DNA of 64,000 nucleotides from Actinoplanes aureus (GTDB taxonomy: Bacteria > Actinomycetota > Actinomycetes > Mycobacteriales > Micromonosporaceae). Numbering within the stretch: the first letter of the stretch is position 1; each line of letters opens with the position of its first letter. Shown here in pieces: positions 48,705 through 58,754 of the stretch. Where the stretch lies: contig NZ_JADQTO010000006.1 in NCBI RefSeq assembly GCF_015704865.1, positions 186,001 through 250,000 of the forward strand. The letters run 5' to 3'. The translations under genes and the position numbers were made by a program. The notes under the pieces were generated by a model, which saw only the letters and a program-made list of their open reading frames with translations, searched no databases and had not been told where the DNA came from.

Positions 48705-50891
48705 CTATTCGGTCAGTCGCCGGGTCAGCCCGGTGTGCCGGCGGCCCGCGCCGACCGTGCGCACCGCGGCGGCCAGGGCGCGGCGGGAGCCGACGAGCAC
48801 GACCAGCTTCTTCGCCCGGGTGATCGCGGTGTAAAGCAGGTTGCGTTGCAGCATCATCCAGGCGCTGGTGGTCAGCGGGATGACTACCGCCGGATACTCC
48901 GAGCCCTGTGAGCGGTGGATCGTGATCGCATAGGCGTGGACCAGTTCGTCAAGCTCGTCGAAGTCGTAGTCGATCAGTTCGTCTTCGTCCGTGCGTACGC
49001 TCAAGGTCTGCTCCTCGGGCGACAGCCCGGTCACGACGCCCACCGTGCCGTTGAAGACTCCCGCAACCCCCTTGTCGTAGTTGTTCCGGATCTGCGTGAC
49101 CTTGTCGCCGACCCGGAACACCCGCCCGCCCACCCGCCGCTCCGGCAGGCCCTCGCGGCCCGGGGTGAGCTGTTGCTGGAGCAGCGTGTTGAGCGCGCCC
49201 GAGCCGGCCGGGCCGCGGTGCATCGGGGTGAGGATCTGGATGTCGCGGCGCGGGTCGAGGCCGAACTTGCGGGGGATCCGGGTGCACGCCACGTCCACGG
49301 TGAGTCCGGCCGTCGCCTCGGTGTCGTCGCACGGGAAGAGGAAGAAGTCGGCCAGGCCCTGCAGCAGCGGGGGTTTGCCCTGGTTGACGCGGTGCGCGTT
49401 GGTGACGACGCCGCTCTCCGCGGCCTGCCGGAAGATCTGGGTGAGCCGCACCCGCGGGATGACGTCGGCGGCCAGCAGGTCACGCAGCACCTCGCCCGCG
49501 CCGACCGACGGCAGCTGGTCGACGTCGCCGACGAGCAGCAGGTGCGCGCCCGGCGGGATGGCCTTGACCAGCTTGTTCGCCAGGATCAGGTCGAGCATCG
49601 AGGCCTCGTCGGCGACCACCAGATCGGCGTCGAGCGGGTTGTCCCGGTCGAACGTGGCGTCGCCGCCGGGCTGGAGTTTGAGCAGGCGGTGAACGGTGGC
49701 GGCCGGGTGGCCGGTCAGCTCGGCGAGCCGCTTCGCGGCCCGGCCGGTCGGCGCCACCAGCTGGATCTTGGCCCGTTTGGCGGCGGCGAGTTCGACGATC
49801 GAGCGTACGGTGAAGCTCTTGCCGCAGCCCGGCCCGCCGGTGAGGACCGCGACCTTCTCGGTGAGCGCGATCCTCACCGCCTGTTCCTGCTCTTTGGCCA
49901 GCGTCGAGCCGGTCCGCTTGTGCAGCCATGCCAGCGCTTTGCCCCAGTCCACGTCGGCGAAGTGCGGCATCCGGTCTGATCTATCCGACAAAAGTCGTAT
50001 GAGCGTCGAGGCGAGAGACTGCTCGGCGCGGTGGAACGGGACCAGATAGACCGCGTCCTCTTCACGGACCACTCCCTCCTCCTCGACCAGCGCGTCGAGG
50101 CAGGCCGGAACGAGCCCGCCCGGCACGTCGAGGATCTTGGCGGCCTCAGCGATCAGGTGATCGGCGGGGAGGAAGCAGTGCCCGTTGTCGGTGGCCTGCG
50201 ACAGCGTGTACTGCAGGCCGGCCTTCACCCGTTCGGGACTGTCGTGCGGGATGCCGACCGCCTGCGCGATCGTGTCAGCCGTCTTGAAGCCGATGCCCCA
50301 CACGTCCGCAGCGAGTTTATAGGGCGAGTTCTTGACGATGCTGATCGAAGAATCCCCGTATTTCTTGTAAATCCGCACGGCGATCGACGTGGACACGCCG
50401 ACCCCCTGGAGAAAGACCATCACCTCCTTGATCGCCTTCTGCTCGGCCCACGCCGAGGTGATCTTCTTGGTGCGTTTCGGGCCGAGCCCGGCCACCTCGA
50501 TCAGCCGCTCCGGCGCCGTCTCGATGATCTCCAGGGTGTCCAGTCCGAAGTGGTCCACGATCCGTTCGGCGAAGACCGGCCCGATGCCCTTGACCAGCCC
50601 GGACCCCAGATAGCGGCGGATGCCCTGCACGGTCGCCGGTAGCACGGTCGTGTACGAGACCACCTCGAACTGCCGCCCGTACTGCGGATGCGACGACCAC
50701 CAGCCACTCAGCCGCAGGCTCTCCCCGGGCTGGGCGCCGAGCAGCGCGCCGACCACCGTGAGCAGGTCGGAACTTCGGCCGACGGCGACCCGGGCCACGG
50801 TGTAGCCGGTCTCCTCGTTCACGTACGTCAGTCGTTCCAGCACCGCCTCGAGGACGTGCGGCGCCGGTCGTTGCTTGGCATCCGGAGACAC
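48705..50891 (-). CDS. recD2: RecD2-type DNA helicase
   Basis: 728 residues. The N-terminal OB-like region is followed by tandem helix-hairpin-helix motifs (LVKGIGPVFAERIVDHFG, EVAGLGPKRTKKI), then Walker A LTGGPGCGKSFT, Walker B LVVADEASMLD, the motif III region LLVGDVDQLPSVGAGEVL, and the C-terminal UvrD-like end HAYAITIHRSQGSEYPAVVIP and YTAITRAKK. RecD2 is a 5'-3' helicase found without RecBC and active in genome maintenance. A GTG at 50891 (VSPDAKQRPAPH) is taken as the start; the in-frame ATG at 50951 would overlap the divergent esterase start. Confidence 0.92.
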   Translation of the reverse strand: MSPDAKQRPAPHVLEAVLERLTYVNEETGYTVARVAVGRSSDLLTVVGALLGAQPGESLRLSGWWSSHPQYGRQFEVVSYTTVLPATVQGIRRYLGSGLVKGIGPVFAERIVDHFGLDTLEIIETAPERLIEVAGLGPKRTKKITSAWAEQKAIKEVMVFLQGVGVSTSIAVRIYKKYGDSSISIVKNSPYKLAADVWGIGFKTADTIAQAVGIPHDSPERVKAGLQYTLSQATDNGHCFLPADHLIAEAAKILDVPGGLVPACLDALVEEEGVVREEDAVYLVPFHRAEQSLASTLIRLLSDRSDRMPHFADVDWGKALAWLHKRTGSTLAKEQEQAVRIALTEKVAVLTGGPGCGKSFTVRSIVELAAAKRAKIQLVAPTGRAAKRLAELTGHPAATVHRLLKLQPGGDATFDRDNPLDADLVVADEASMLDLILANKLVKAIPPGAHLLLVGDVDQLPSVGAGEVLRDLLAADVIPRVRLTQIFRQAAESGVVTNAHRVNQGKPPLLQGLADFFLFPCDDTEATAGLTVDVACTRIPRKFGLDPRRDIQILTPMHRGPAGSGALNTLLQQQLTPGREGLPERRVGGRVFRVGDKVTQIRNNYDKGVAGVFNGTVGVVTGLSPEEQTLSVRTDEDELIDYDFDELDELVHAYAITIHRSQGSEYPAVVIPLTTSAWMMLQRNLLYTAITRAKKLVVLVGSRRALAAAVRTVGAGRRHTGLTRRLTE

Positions 50892-50936
50892 GCGCCCATC
50901 GTGCCCGGCGCCTTTCCAAGCCGCGGCGGCAGGGCC

Positions 50937-50942
50937 TAGCGT
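50937..50942 (+). promoter_or_regulatory. -10 box of esterase gene, leaderless geometry
   Basis: TAGCGT ends 7 nt before ATG 50950, placing the transcription start at or next to the A of the ATG. The same hexamer and distance precede the aldo/keto reductase at 5520. There is no ribosome site. Confidence 0.55.
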
Positions 50943-50949
50943 GATCAAC

Positions 50950-51924
50950 ATGGCGCTCTTCGACCTCCCGCTGCCCGAGTTGCGTAGCTACCGCTCCCCG
51001 ACCCCGGAGCCGCCCGGCTTCGACGCCTTCTGGTCCGGCACGCTGGCCTCGGCGCGCCGGGCCGCCACCCCGGCTAAGGTCACCGAGGTGAGCACGCCGC
51101 TGCGCGGGATCACCAGCTACGACGTCACGTTTTCCGGGTACGCAGGACAGCCGGTCAAGGCCTGGCTGAACCGTCCCGCCGGAGCGACCGGCCCGCTCCC
51201 CGTCGTCGTCGAGTTCATCGGCTACGGCGGCGGCCGCGGCCTGCCGATCGACTGGCTGCTCTGGGCCAGCGCCGGGTACGCCCACCTGGTGATGGACACC
51301 CGCGGACAGGGCGGCAGCTGGCGCGGCGGCGACACCCCCGATCCCGACGAGTCCGGCGCCGGCCCCTCCTCGCCCGGCTTCCTCACCCGTGGCGTGCTCG
51401 CCCCGGAGACGATGTACTACCGCCGGCTCTACACCGACGCGGCCCGGGCCGTCGAGGTCGCGGCCGAACTGCCCGGGGTCGACGCGTCCCGGCTCGTGGT
51501 GGCCGGCAAGAGCCAGGGCGGCGCGCTGTCGCTGGCGGCGGCCGGTCTGGTGCCCGAGAAGGTGTCGGCGGTGGCCTCCGGCGTACCGTTCCTCTGCGAC
51601 ATCCGCCGGTCCGTCACGATCACCGACAGCGACCCGTTCCATGAGGTGGTGCGTTTCCTGCGGGCCAACCCGCACCAGGCGTCGCGGGTCCTGGCGACGC
51701 TTGACCACATCGACGTGGTGCACTTCGCGAAGCGGATCACCGCGCCGGCCATCGTGTCGGTGGCGCTGATGGACGCGGTCTGCCCGCCGTCCGGGGTGTT
51801 CGCCGCCTACAACGCGATCCCGGCGGCGAAACAGATCGAGGTCTTCGAGTGGGACGGCCACGAGGGCGGCCGCGGGTTCTTCGACACCGCGGCGCTCGAG
51901 TTCGTCGACGACCGCCTGAGCTGA
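50950..51924 (+). CDS. Acetylxylan esterase / cephalosporin-C deacetylase family
   Basis: 324 residues, family length. LPVVVEFIGYGGGRGLP is the oxyanion region, YAHLVMDTRGQGG a conserved block, AGKSQGGALS holds the catalytic Ser, and LMDAVCPPSG and EWDGHEGG hold the Asp and His. There is no signal peptide, so it probably deacetylates imported xylo-oligosaccharides in the cytoplasm, complementing the secreted xylanase 9 kb away. A bidirectional hairpin follows the stop. Confidence 0.93.
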   Translation: MALFDLPLPELRSYRSPTPEPPGFDAFWSGTLASARRAATPAKVTEVSTPLRGITSYDVTFSGYAGQPVKAWLNRPAGATGPLPVVVEFIGYGGGRGLPIDWLLWASAGYAHLVMDTRGQGGSWRGGDTPDPDESGAGPSSPGFLTRGVLAPETMYYRRLYTDAARAVEVAAELPGVDASRLVVAGKSQGGALSLAAAGLVPEKVSAVASGVPFLCDIRRSVTITDSDPFHEVVRFLRANPHQASRVLATLDHIDVVHFAKRITAPAIVSVALMDAVCPPSGVFAAYNAIPAAKQIEVFEWDGHEGGRGFFDTAALEFVDDRLS

Positions 51925-51932
51925 GAATGACG

Positions 51933-51958
51933 AGGGCCCCGGGTTTCCCCGGGGCCCT
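51933..51958. terminator. Bidirectional terminator, esterase and YggT
   Basis: AGGGCCCCGGG / CCCGGGGCCCT perfect 11-bp arms (51933-51943, 51948-51958) with a TTTC loop, between convergent stops at 51924 and 51965. Confidence 0.85.
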
Positions 51959-51964
51959 TCGAAA

Positions 51965-52237
51965 TCAGATCAGTGCGCGCAGCACGCTGATGCCGAGGAA
52001 GAGCACGATGAAGGCCAGGTCGATCGAGACGCCGCCGACCCGCAGCGGCGGCAGCACCTTACGGACCGGAGCCAGGATCGGCTCGGTCACCGCGGTCACG
52101 CCGCTCGTCGCCCGCGACCGGAACGACCCCGGCATCGCCGGACCGGCCAAGGCCACGCTCCAGTCGAGGACCGCACGTGCGACCAGCAGCAGCTGAACGA
52201 CGAGCAGAACCAGGTTGACCAGGGCGAGTAGACCCAT
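51965..52237 (-). CDS. YggT-family small membrane protein
   Basis: 90 residues with two hydrophobic segments (ALVNLVLLVVQLLLVARAVLDW and IDLAFIVLFLGISVLRAL) joined by the conserved VTEPILAPVRKVLPPLRVGG loop. YggT proteins are linked to cell division and osmotic tolerance. GGAGG lies 5 nt before ATG 52237, which is preferred to a longer frame from 52267. Away from its usual ftsZ/divIVA neighbourhood, it looks like a second, solitary copy. Confidence 0.9.
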   Translation of the reverse strand: MGLLALVNLVLLVVQLLLVARAVLDWSVALAGPAMPGSFRSRATSGVTAVTEPILAPVRKVLPPLRVGGVSIDLAFIVLFLGISVLRALI

Positions 52238-52306
52238 CAGTACCTCCAGCTGGGGGATGTTCCTCAACTATGCGATGGGTTCCTGTGGGCTTGCTGAGCA
52301 GCGGTT

Positions 52307-53131
52307 TCAGTTGAAGTGATCCGGGTGCGGCCCGGTGCGGCCGTCACTCTCCAAGCCGTCGATCGCGACCATCTCATCGGCCGACAACTCGAAGTCGAAC
52401 AGCGCCAGATTCTGCCGGATCCGGTCCGGCGTCACCGACTTCGGGATGATCACCCGGCCCTGCTGCACGTGCCAGCGCAGCACCACCTGCGCCGGGGTGC
52501 GGTCGTGGGCGGTGGCGATCCGGGTCACCGCCGGGTCGTCGAGCACCCCGGCCTGCGCCAGCGGGCTCCAGGCCTCGGTCACCACACCGAGCTCGGCGTT
52601 CGCCTCCTGCGCGGTCCGCTGCTGCAGTCGCGGGTGCACCTCGATCTGGTTTACCGCCGGGACGGTGCCGCCCAGGCCGGCGACGGCCCGCAGGTGCTCC
52701 GGCAGGAAGTTGGAGACGCCGATCGCGCGTATCCGGCCCTGCTGGTAGAGGTTCTCCATCGCCCGCCAGGTGTCCAGGTACTTGCCGTGCTTCGGGGTCG
52801 GCCAGTGGATCAGGTACAGATCGAGCACGTCCAGCCCGAGCCGGGCCACACTGGCGTCGAACGCGCGCAGCGTCTCGTCGTACCCCTGATCGCTGTTCCA
52901 CAGCTTGGTGGTGATGAACAGTTCGTCCCGCGGGATCCCGGACGCCTTCAGCGCGGTGCCGACGCCGGTCTCGTTCCCGTAGGCCGACGCCGTGTCGATG
53001 CTGCGATACCCGGCCTCCAACGCGGTGGCGACGGCGGCGGTGGTCTCCGTCTCCGGGATCTGGAAGACGCCGAAGCCGACCTGCGGCATCGAGATGCCGT
53101 TGTTGAGCGTGATGTCTGGCGTGGCCGCCAT
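52307..53131 (-). CDS. Aldo/keto reductase, 2,5-diketogluconate-reductase-like
   Basis: 274 residues. The tetrad is Asp and Tyr in RSIDTASAYGNE, Lys in FITTKLW and His in YLIHWP; the NADP segment VIIPKSVTPDRI is also clear. It reduces aldehydes or ketones with NADPH. ATG 53131 follows GGGAGG. It is a different subfamily from the reductase at 5520-6530. It is downstream of the repeat-rich block and shows no obvious operon partner. Confidence 0.92.
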   Translation of the reverse strand: MAATPDITLNNGISMPQVGFGVFQIPETETTAAVATALEAGYRSIDTASAYGNETGVGTALKASGIPRDELFITTKLWNSDQGYDETLRAFDASVARLGLDVLDLYLIHWPTPKHGKYLDTWRAMENLYQQGRIRAIGVSNFLPEHLRAVAGLGGTVPAVNQIEVHPRLQQRTAQEANAELGVVTEAWSPLAQAGVLDDPAVTRIATAHDRTPAQVVLRWHVQQGRVIIPKSVTPDRIRQNLALFDFELSADEMVAIDGLESDGRTGPHPDHFN

Positions 53132-53473
53132 GCGGGCCCTCCCGAATTGGTCGCGGGCGCACCCTCCAGGCGCGCGAACGCCTCTACTTCTACCCCTTTT
53201 GGGTACGCGCTACCGCCGTCCCGCCCGCACGGCCCCGTCCCGCCGAGCCGCGCGACCCGGCAGGTGAGCCGGGCCGCACCGCGACCGCCGGGCCCATGCA
53301 GCGGGTCCGGCTCGCGGCGCCGCAGGCGGCCGGCCCGCCAGCGCGGCCGCCGGGTTTCCGGGCCGGGGTGGTGGGCGGCCGGCGTGGCCGGCGGGTGCGG
53401 GGGGTGTCGCGGTGCGCGGCCCGCGCCAGGTGCGGAGGGGGAACGCGAGTGCGAGCGGCGCCCGGGATCCGCC

Positions 53474-53740
53474 GTGCGGGCGCTCGGGGGAGGCGATCCC
53501 GGTGGGGCGGCGGCCGGTCGTGTCACCGGGGGCCGCAGCGGGCTGGTCGCCGGGGTGGTGCGCGGCGCGATCTGGTTGACCGCCGGGTTCGTCGGTCGCG
53601 GGACTTTCGGTGCTGCCGGGCAGGGGTGGTCGGACACGCCGCGTCAGGCTGTGTGCGTGAGCGCTCAGCAGACGCTCGGCCGGCCGTGGTGGCCCGCCGC
53701 GCCCTCTGCGGGAGATGAGCCCGCGCCGGAGCCCGCATGA
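53474..53740 (+). CDS. Possible small hypothetical protein
   Basis: 88 codons from GTG 53474 with a moderately hydrophobic segment (LVAGVVRGAIWLTAGFVG) and good third-position GC. Its stop overlaps a further open frame at 53737 as ATGA, the arrangement used by coupled genes. No ribosome site and no family are visible, so this is only a candidate. Confidence 0.25.
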   Translation: MRALGGGDPGGAAAGRVTGGRSGLVAGVVRGAIWLTAGFVGRGTFGAAGQGWSDTPRQAVCVSAQQTLGRPWWPAAPSAGDEPAPEPA

Positions 53741-53823
53741 CGCGGTTGCGCCTGGCGGCAGCGGACCGGGAATCAGGCTCCGCGCGTGCCGGCTGGTGGC
53801 GGCGGCGGATCGCGGGAGTGATC

Positions 53824-53960
53824 GGGGGATGGGGCCGCGCGCGGTGGGGTGTGCCGCGGGGGCCGGGGGGATGGTGCCGCGCGCGGTGGGGTGTGCCGCG
53901 GGAGCCGGGGGGATGGTGCCGCGCGCCGTGGGGAGTGGCGGGGCGGCTGGGGGGATGGGG
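53824..53960. repeat. 42-bp tandem repeat, about 3.2 copies
   Basis: The GAT of each unit falls at 53828, 53870, 53912 and 53954, exactly 42 bp apart. The first two units are nearly identical and the third diverges in its second half. A 42-bp period keeps all frames open. Confidence 0.85.
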
Positions 53961-54006
53961 GATAGGCGGTCCGCCGGTGCGAGAGCCGGTGGCCGCGCCG
54001 GTGGGC

Positions 54007-54312
54007 TCACAGCCCGACCAGTCTGCGCGTCGGGGGCTGTCTCCGGCGGCCGGGCCGGTCCACTTCGCGGGACCGGACCTCCAGGTCGTGCGTCCGGCCG
54101 TCCGGTCCGGAGCGGACCTCCAGGTCGCGGGTGCGGCCGTCCGGACCGGGTGCGGGCGGTCGGATCGGTGCGGGTAGGCCACCGCCACCGGCGGTGACCT
54201 GCGGATTCAGGGGGCGGCCGGCCTCCCCGGAAGCCCCCGGCGGAGCGCCTTCGCCGGGGGTCGCGGTCGTGCTCCGGGATCCGTCAACCGGCATCGCCTC
54301 GGCTCGATTCAT
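54007..54312 (-). CDS. Small hypothetical protein with duplicated 13-residue unit
   Basis: 101 residues from ATG 54312. It is Pro/Gly-rich and probably disordered. A 39-bp direct duplication (GGACCT at 54075 and 54114) gives two 13-residue units built on PDGRTxDLEVRS. A promoter-like TTGCGT and AATAAT with a 16-bp spacer lies upstream, with the ATG 7 nt after the -10 box. No family is recognised and there is no ribosome site. Confidence 0.4.
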   Translation of the reverse strand: MNRAEAMPVDGSRSTTATPGEGAPPGASGEAGRPLNPQVTAGGGGLPAPIRPPAPGPDGRTRDLEVRSGPDGRTHDLEVRSREVDRPGRRRQPPTRRLVGL

Positions 54313-54319
54313 GGCGCTC

Positions 54320-54347
54320 ATTATTGAGGAACGTCCATTTAACGCAA
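54320..54347 (-). promoter_or_regulatory. Candidate promoter of the small hypothetical gene
   Basis: On the minus strand TTGCGT (54347-54342) and AATAAT (54325-54320) are 16 bp apart in a local AT-rich patch; ATG 54312 follows 7 nt after the -10 box. Confidence 0.35.
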
Positions 54348-54387
54348 GGGCCTCATGGGGGCGTTTACGGCGCGGAAACAACTTTCC

Positions 54388-55848
54388 TCAGAACGGGTAC
54401 GCCGGCGGCTTGTCCCGGACGGTGACCCAGCGGGTCTCGGTGAACGCCTCCACGTTGGCCGCCGCGCCACCGAAACGGGAACCGGTTCCGGAGGCCGAGA
54501 CGCCGCCGAACGGGCTGTTCGCCTCGTCGCTGACGGTCTGGTCGTTGATGTGCACGATGCCGGTCGGGATCTGGTCGGCCAGGGCCAGGCCGCGCATCAC
54601 GTCGCGGGTCACGATGCCGAGCGAGAGGCCGTACTCGCTGGCGGTGGCGAGCCGGACCGCCTCCTCGGTGTCGCGGAACCGCAGCACCGGCGCGACCGGC
54701 CCGAAGATCTCCTCGGTGAAGGCCGGGGTGTCGTCGGCGACGTCGGCGAGCACCGTGGGGGAGTAGAAGAGATCCTCGTACCGGCCGCCGGCCGCGACCC
54801 GGGCGCCGCGTTCGCCGGAACGGGTCACCACACTGTGGATCTTGTCGCGCTGCCCGGCGTCGATGATCGGGCCGAGCACCACGGTCTCCCGGTTCGGGTC
54901 GCCGACCGGCAGGGCCTCCGCCTTCGCCGCCAGCCGGGCCACGAACTCGTCGTAGATCCGCTCGTGGACCAGGTGCCGGCCGGTCGTCATGCAGATCTGG
55001 CCCTGATGGAACCAGGAACCGAAGGCCGCCGCGTCCACGGCCGCGCCGACGTCCGCGTCGTCCAGCACGACGAGCGCCGAGTTGCCGCCCAGTTCCAGGT
55101 GGGCTCGCTTGAGGTGCTGACCGGCCAGCGCGCCGACCCGGCGACCGGCCGCGGTGGAACCGGTGAACGAGATGACCCGTACCAGCGGGTGGGTGACCAG
55201 GGCCTCGCCGACGTCGGCGGCGCCGGGCAGCATCTGGAGGACGCCCTCCGGCAGGCCGGCCTCCTCGAAGATGCGGGCCAGGGTGACGCCGCCGGTCACC
55301 GCGGTCCGCGGATCCGGCTTGAGCAGCACCGCGTTGCCCAGCGCGAGGGCCGGCGCCACGGACCGGATGGCCAGGATGATCGGCACGTTGAACGGGGCGA
55401 TCACGGCGACCACGCCGGCCGGGACCCGCCGGGACATCGAGAGGCGCGGCTCCTCGCTGGGCAGCAGCTCGCCGTACGGCCGGCTGGGCAGCCCGGCCGC
55501 CTCGTAGCACTCCTGCTCGGCGACGTGCAGCGCGAACCCGGCCATCGGCGGGATGGCGCCGACCTCGCGGACGTTCCACCGGGAGATCTCCTCGGCGTGC
55601 TCGGTCCACAGCCGGGCGGCCCGCCGGAGCACCGCCGCGCGGGCCGGGTGCGGGGTGGCGGCCCAGCTCTTCTGCGCCTCGGCGGCGCGCCGGGCGGCCT
55701 CGTCGACGTCTTCGGGCGTGGCCCGCCCGATCCGCCCGAGCACGTCGCCGGTCGCGGGTTCGACGACGTCGTACGCGTCACCTCGCCCCGGCTTCCACTC
55801 GCCGCCGATGAAGATGTTGCCGGTCCAGATTTTCTCGTCGAGGAGCAT
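54388..55848 (-). CDS. Aldehyde dehydrogenase, benzaldehyde/vanillin-type
   Basis: 486 residues. APFNVP is in the position of the catalytic-Asn segment, LELGGNSA holds the general-base Glu, FHQGQICMTTGR the nucleophilic Cys and EEIFGPVAPVL the family block near the C-terminus. It resembles aromatic aldehyde dehydrogenases in length and in lacking extra domains. ATG 55848 follows GGGAGG. A 17-bp operator at 55917-55933 lies 70 bp upstream, matching one next to the IclR regulator, so it is probably controlled by that protein. Confidence 0.92.
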   Translation of the reverse strand: MLLDEKIWTGNIFIGGEWKPGRGDAYDVVEPATGDVLGRIGRATPEDVDEAARRAAEAQKSWAATPHPARAAVLRRAARLWTEHAEEISRWNVREVGAIPPMAGFALHVAEQECYEAAGLPSRPYGELLPSEEPRLSMSRRVPAGVVAVIAPFNVPIILAIRSVAPALALGNAVLLKPDPRTAVTGGVTLARIFEEAGLPEGVLQMLPGAADVGEALVTHPLVRVISFTGSTAAGRRVGALAGQHLKRAHLELGGNSALVVLDDADVGAAVDAAAFGSWFHQGQICMTTGRHLVHERIYDEFVARLAAKAEALPVGDPNRETVVLGPIIDAGQRDKIHSVVTRSGERGARVAAGGRYEDLFYSPTVLADVADDTPAFTEEIFGPVAPVLRFRDTEEAVRLATASEYGLSLGIVTRDVMRGLALADQIPTGIVHINDQTVSDEANSPFGGVSASGTGSRFGGAAANVEAFTETRWVTVRDKPPAYPF

Positions 55849-55916
55849 GGTCGCTCGCCTCCCGGTGCGCAGGGTGCGCTGACGGTAAGCCCATGTTTCC
55901 GGCAGATCAACGAGTT

Positions 55917-55933
55917 GTTCGGCTGATCCGAAC
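55917..55933. promoter_or_regulatory. IclR operator O1
   Basis: GTTCGGCTGATCCGAAC: perfect 6-bp arms with a 5-nt centre, between the first aldehyde dehydrogenase and the iclR gene. It shares its 17-bp architecture with the site at 56782-56798. Confidence 0.65.
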
Positions 55934-55956
55934 GCGGATTCGGAGAATCAGAACCA

Positions 55957-56763
55957 TCAGCGGTGACCGAGCCGGGTGGAGATCTCCGCGGCGGTGTGCC
56001 GCAGCGGCCGCTCCAGACGGGCGACCACGGTGTCCGCGGTGGTCGACCAGACGGTCAGGTGCACCGCGATGTTGACCGCGGCGACCACCTGCCCGGTCCG
56101 GTCGCGGACCGGTGCGGCGACCGAGCGCAGTCCCGACGCCAGCTCCTCGTCGTTCACCGCCACCCCGGACTGCCGGATCCTCGCCAGCGCGGCGGTGAGC
56201 TGCTCCCGGTTGGTGAGCGTCTTCGGCCCGCGGCGCGCGAAGTCGGTACGGTCCAGCAGCCCTCGCAGCACGCCCGGCTCCTGGTACGCCAGCAGCACCT
56301 TCCCCATCGACGTGCAGTACGCCGGCAGCCGCGACCCGACGTGCAGGTTCAGCCCCATCGCGAACCCGCCGGCCCGGCAGCTGCGCCGCCGCTCCACGTA
56401 GATGATGTCGGTGCCGTCGAGCACCGCCATGCTCACCGTGTACCCGGTCTCGTCCGCGAGCGCCTGCAGATACGGCGCCGCCACCCGGTTGATCTCCAGG
56501 GAGTTGACCGCGGCGAACCCGAGGTCGACCACCCGTGGCCCCAGCGAGTACTTCTTGGTCTCCGGGTCCTGCTCCAGGTAACCGAGCCGGGCCAGGGTGG
56601 CCACGTACCGGTGGGTGGTGCTCTTGTTCAGCGAGACGGCGCGGGACAGGTCGGCGATGCCGAGCACCGGCCGGGACTCGCTGAACGACGACAGGATCGT
56701 CAGGCCGCGCTCCAGGGACTGGGAGAACGCGGCGCTGGAGGTGGCTTCCTCGTCGGCGGTCAT
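55957..56763 (-). CDS. IclR-family transcriptional regulator
   Basis: 268 residues. The N-terminal winged helix has SQSLERGLTILSSF and GIADLSRAVSLNKSTTHRYV, and the C-terminal effector domain has GGFAMGLNLHVGSRLPAYCTSMGKVLLA and VNDEELASGLRSVAAPVRD. IclR proteins bind aromatic acids or their products. It sits between two aldehyde dehydrogenase genes, with a matching 17-bp site next to each. ATG 56763 is chosen; the longer frame from 56808 would run through the operator. A TACCAT -10-like box lies 5 nt before the ATG. Confidence 0.92.
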   Translation of the reverse strand: MTADEEATSSAAFSQSLERGLTILSSFSESRPVLGIADLSRAVSLNKSTTHRYVATLARLGYLEQDPETKKYSLGPRVVDLGFAAVNSLEINRVAAPYLQALADETGYTVSMAVLDGTDIIYVERRRSCRAGGFAMGLNLHVGSRLPAYCTSMGKVLLAYQEPGVLRGLLDRTDFARRGPKTLTNREQLTAALARIRQSGVAVNDEELASGLRSVAAPVRDRTGQVVAAVNIAVHLTVWSTTADTVVARLERPLRHTAAEISTRLGHR

Positions 56764-56781
56764 GCCGCATGGTAGCCACGC

Positions 56782-56798
56782 GTTCGGACAGCCGGAAC
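56782..56798. promoter_or_regulatory. IclR operator O2
   Basis: GTTCGGACAGCCGGAAC between divergent iclR (56763) and aldehyde dehydrogenase (56819). It is nested inside a wider symmetry: ATGGTAG (56769-56775) and CTACCAT (56802-56808), so each direction has a TACCAT box. Confidence 0.65.
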
Positions 56799-56818
56799 GC
56801 GCTACCATCGCGAACGCT

Positions 56819-58285
<1,467 letters not shown>

Positions 58286-58298
58286 GTGATCGAGCGGG

Positions 58299-58754
58299 CT
58301 AGGCGGCGGCCGCGGCCTGGTTGTTCCAGTTGGTGACCACGACGCCGAGCACGAAGATCTGCACCGGCAGCGGCAGGCCGGGCAGTTCGGCGGCGACGTC
58401 GCCGCGCCAGGCGCTGGTCCGCTTGATCCGGCCGATCACGGTTTCGCCGTCCATCAGCTGCTCGTCGCTGCCGCGCCACAGCGAGTCGCGCTTGAACTCG
58501 TAGGTCCGCCCACCGGCGTGCACCCGCCACTGCTTACGGCCGACCCGCTCGGCCTCGGCGAGCACCGCGTCCCGTGAGTCGGTCATCGTGTACCGCGTGC
58601 CCCAGCCGTTGGCGCCGATCCGGTAGGCGTGCCCGTCGAGTTCGAACCGTCCGCCGCTGGTCCAGGAGTTGCCGTCCCAGACCGCGATCGGGGTGGCGTC
58701 GTTGCTGATCTCGTACCGGTTCCGCCACATGCTCGTACGTCGCGCCTTCAGCAT
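58299..58754 (-). CDS. LURP-one/tubby-like small protein
   Basis: 151 residues. Repeated beta-strand pairs around RYEISNDATPIAVWDG, RFELDGHAYRIGANGWG, RTYEFKRDSLWRG and IKRTSAWRGDVAAELPGLP suggest the LURP-one/scramblase-like beta-barrel, ending in one hydrophobic helix (PVQIFVLGVVVTNW). Function unknown. It overlaps the amino-acid dehydrogenase stop by 7 nt (ATGCTGA), so the two are probably co-translated. Confidence 0.7.
   Translation of the reverse strand: MLKARRTSMWRNRYEISNDATPIAVWDGNSWTSGGRFELDGHAYRIGANGWGTRYTMTDSRDAVLAEAERVGRKQWRVHAGGRTYEFKRDSLWRGSDEQLMDGETVIGRIKRTSAWRGDVAAELPGLPLPVQIFVLGVVVTNWNNQAAAAA

Larger units (their letters stand above)
53132..54006. other. Low-complexity GC-rich block without a confident gene
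   Basis: All frames are open for long stretches, but most translations are Pro/Arg/Gly-rich and show no recognised domain. It contains a 42-bp tandem repeat, which is open in every frame. The most protein-like segment is on the plus strand at 53474-53740. The block may be a decayed gene, a disordered protein gene or non-coding DNA. Confidence 0.5.

Noticed and set aside
53824..53960. CRISPR-like array
   Set aside because: The 42-bp units are contiguous with no unique spacers, and no cas gene is present.
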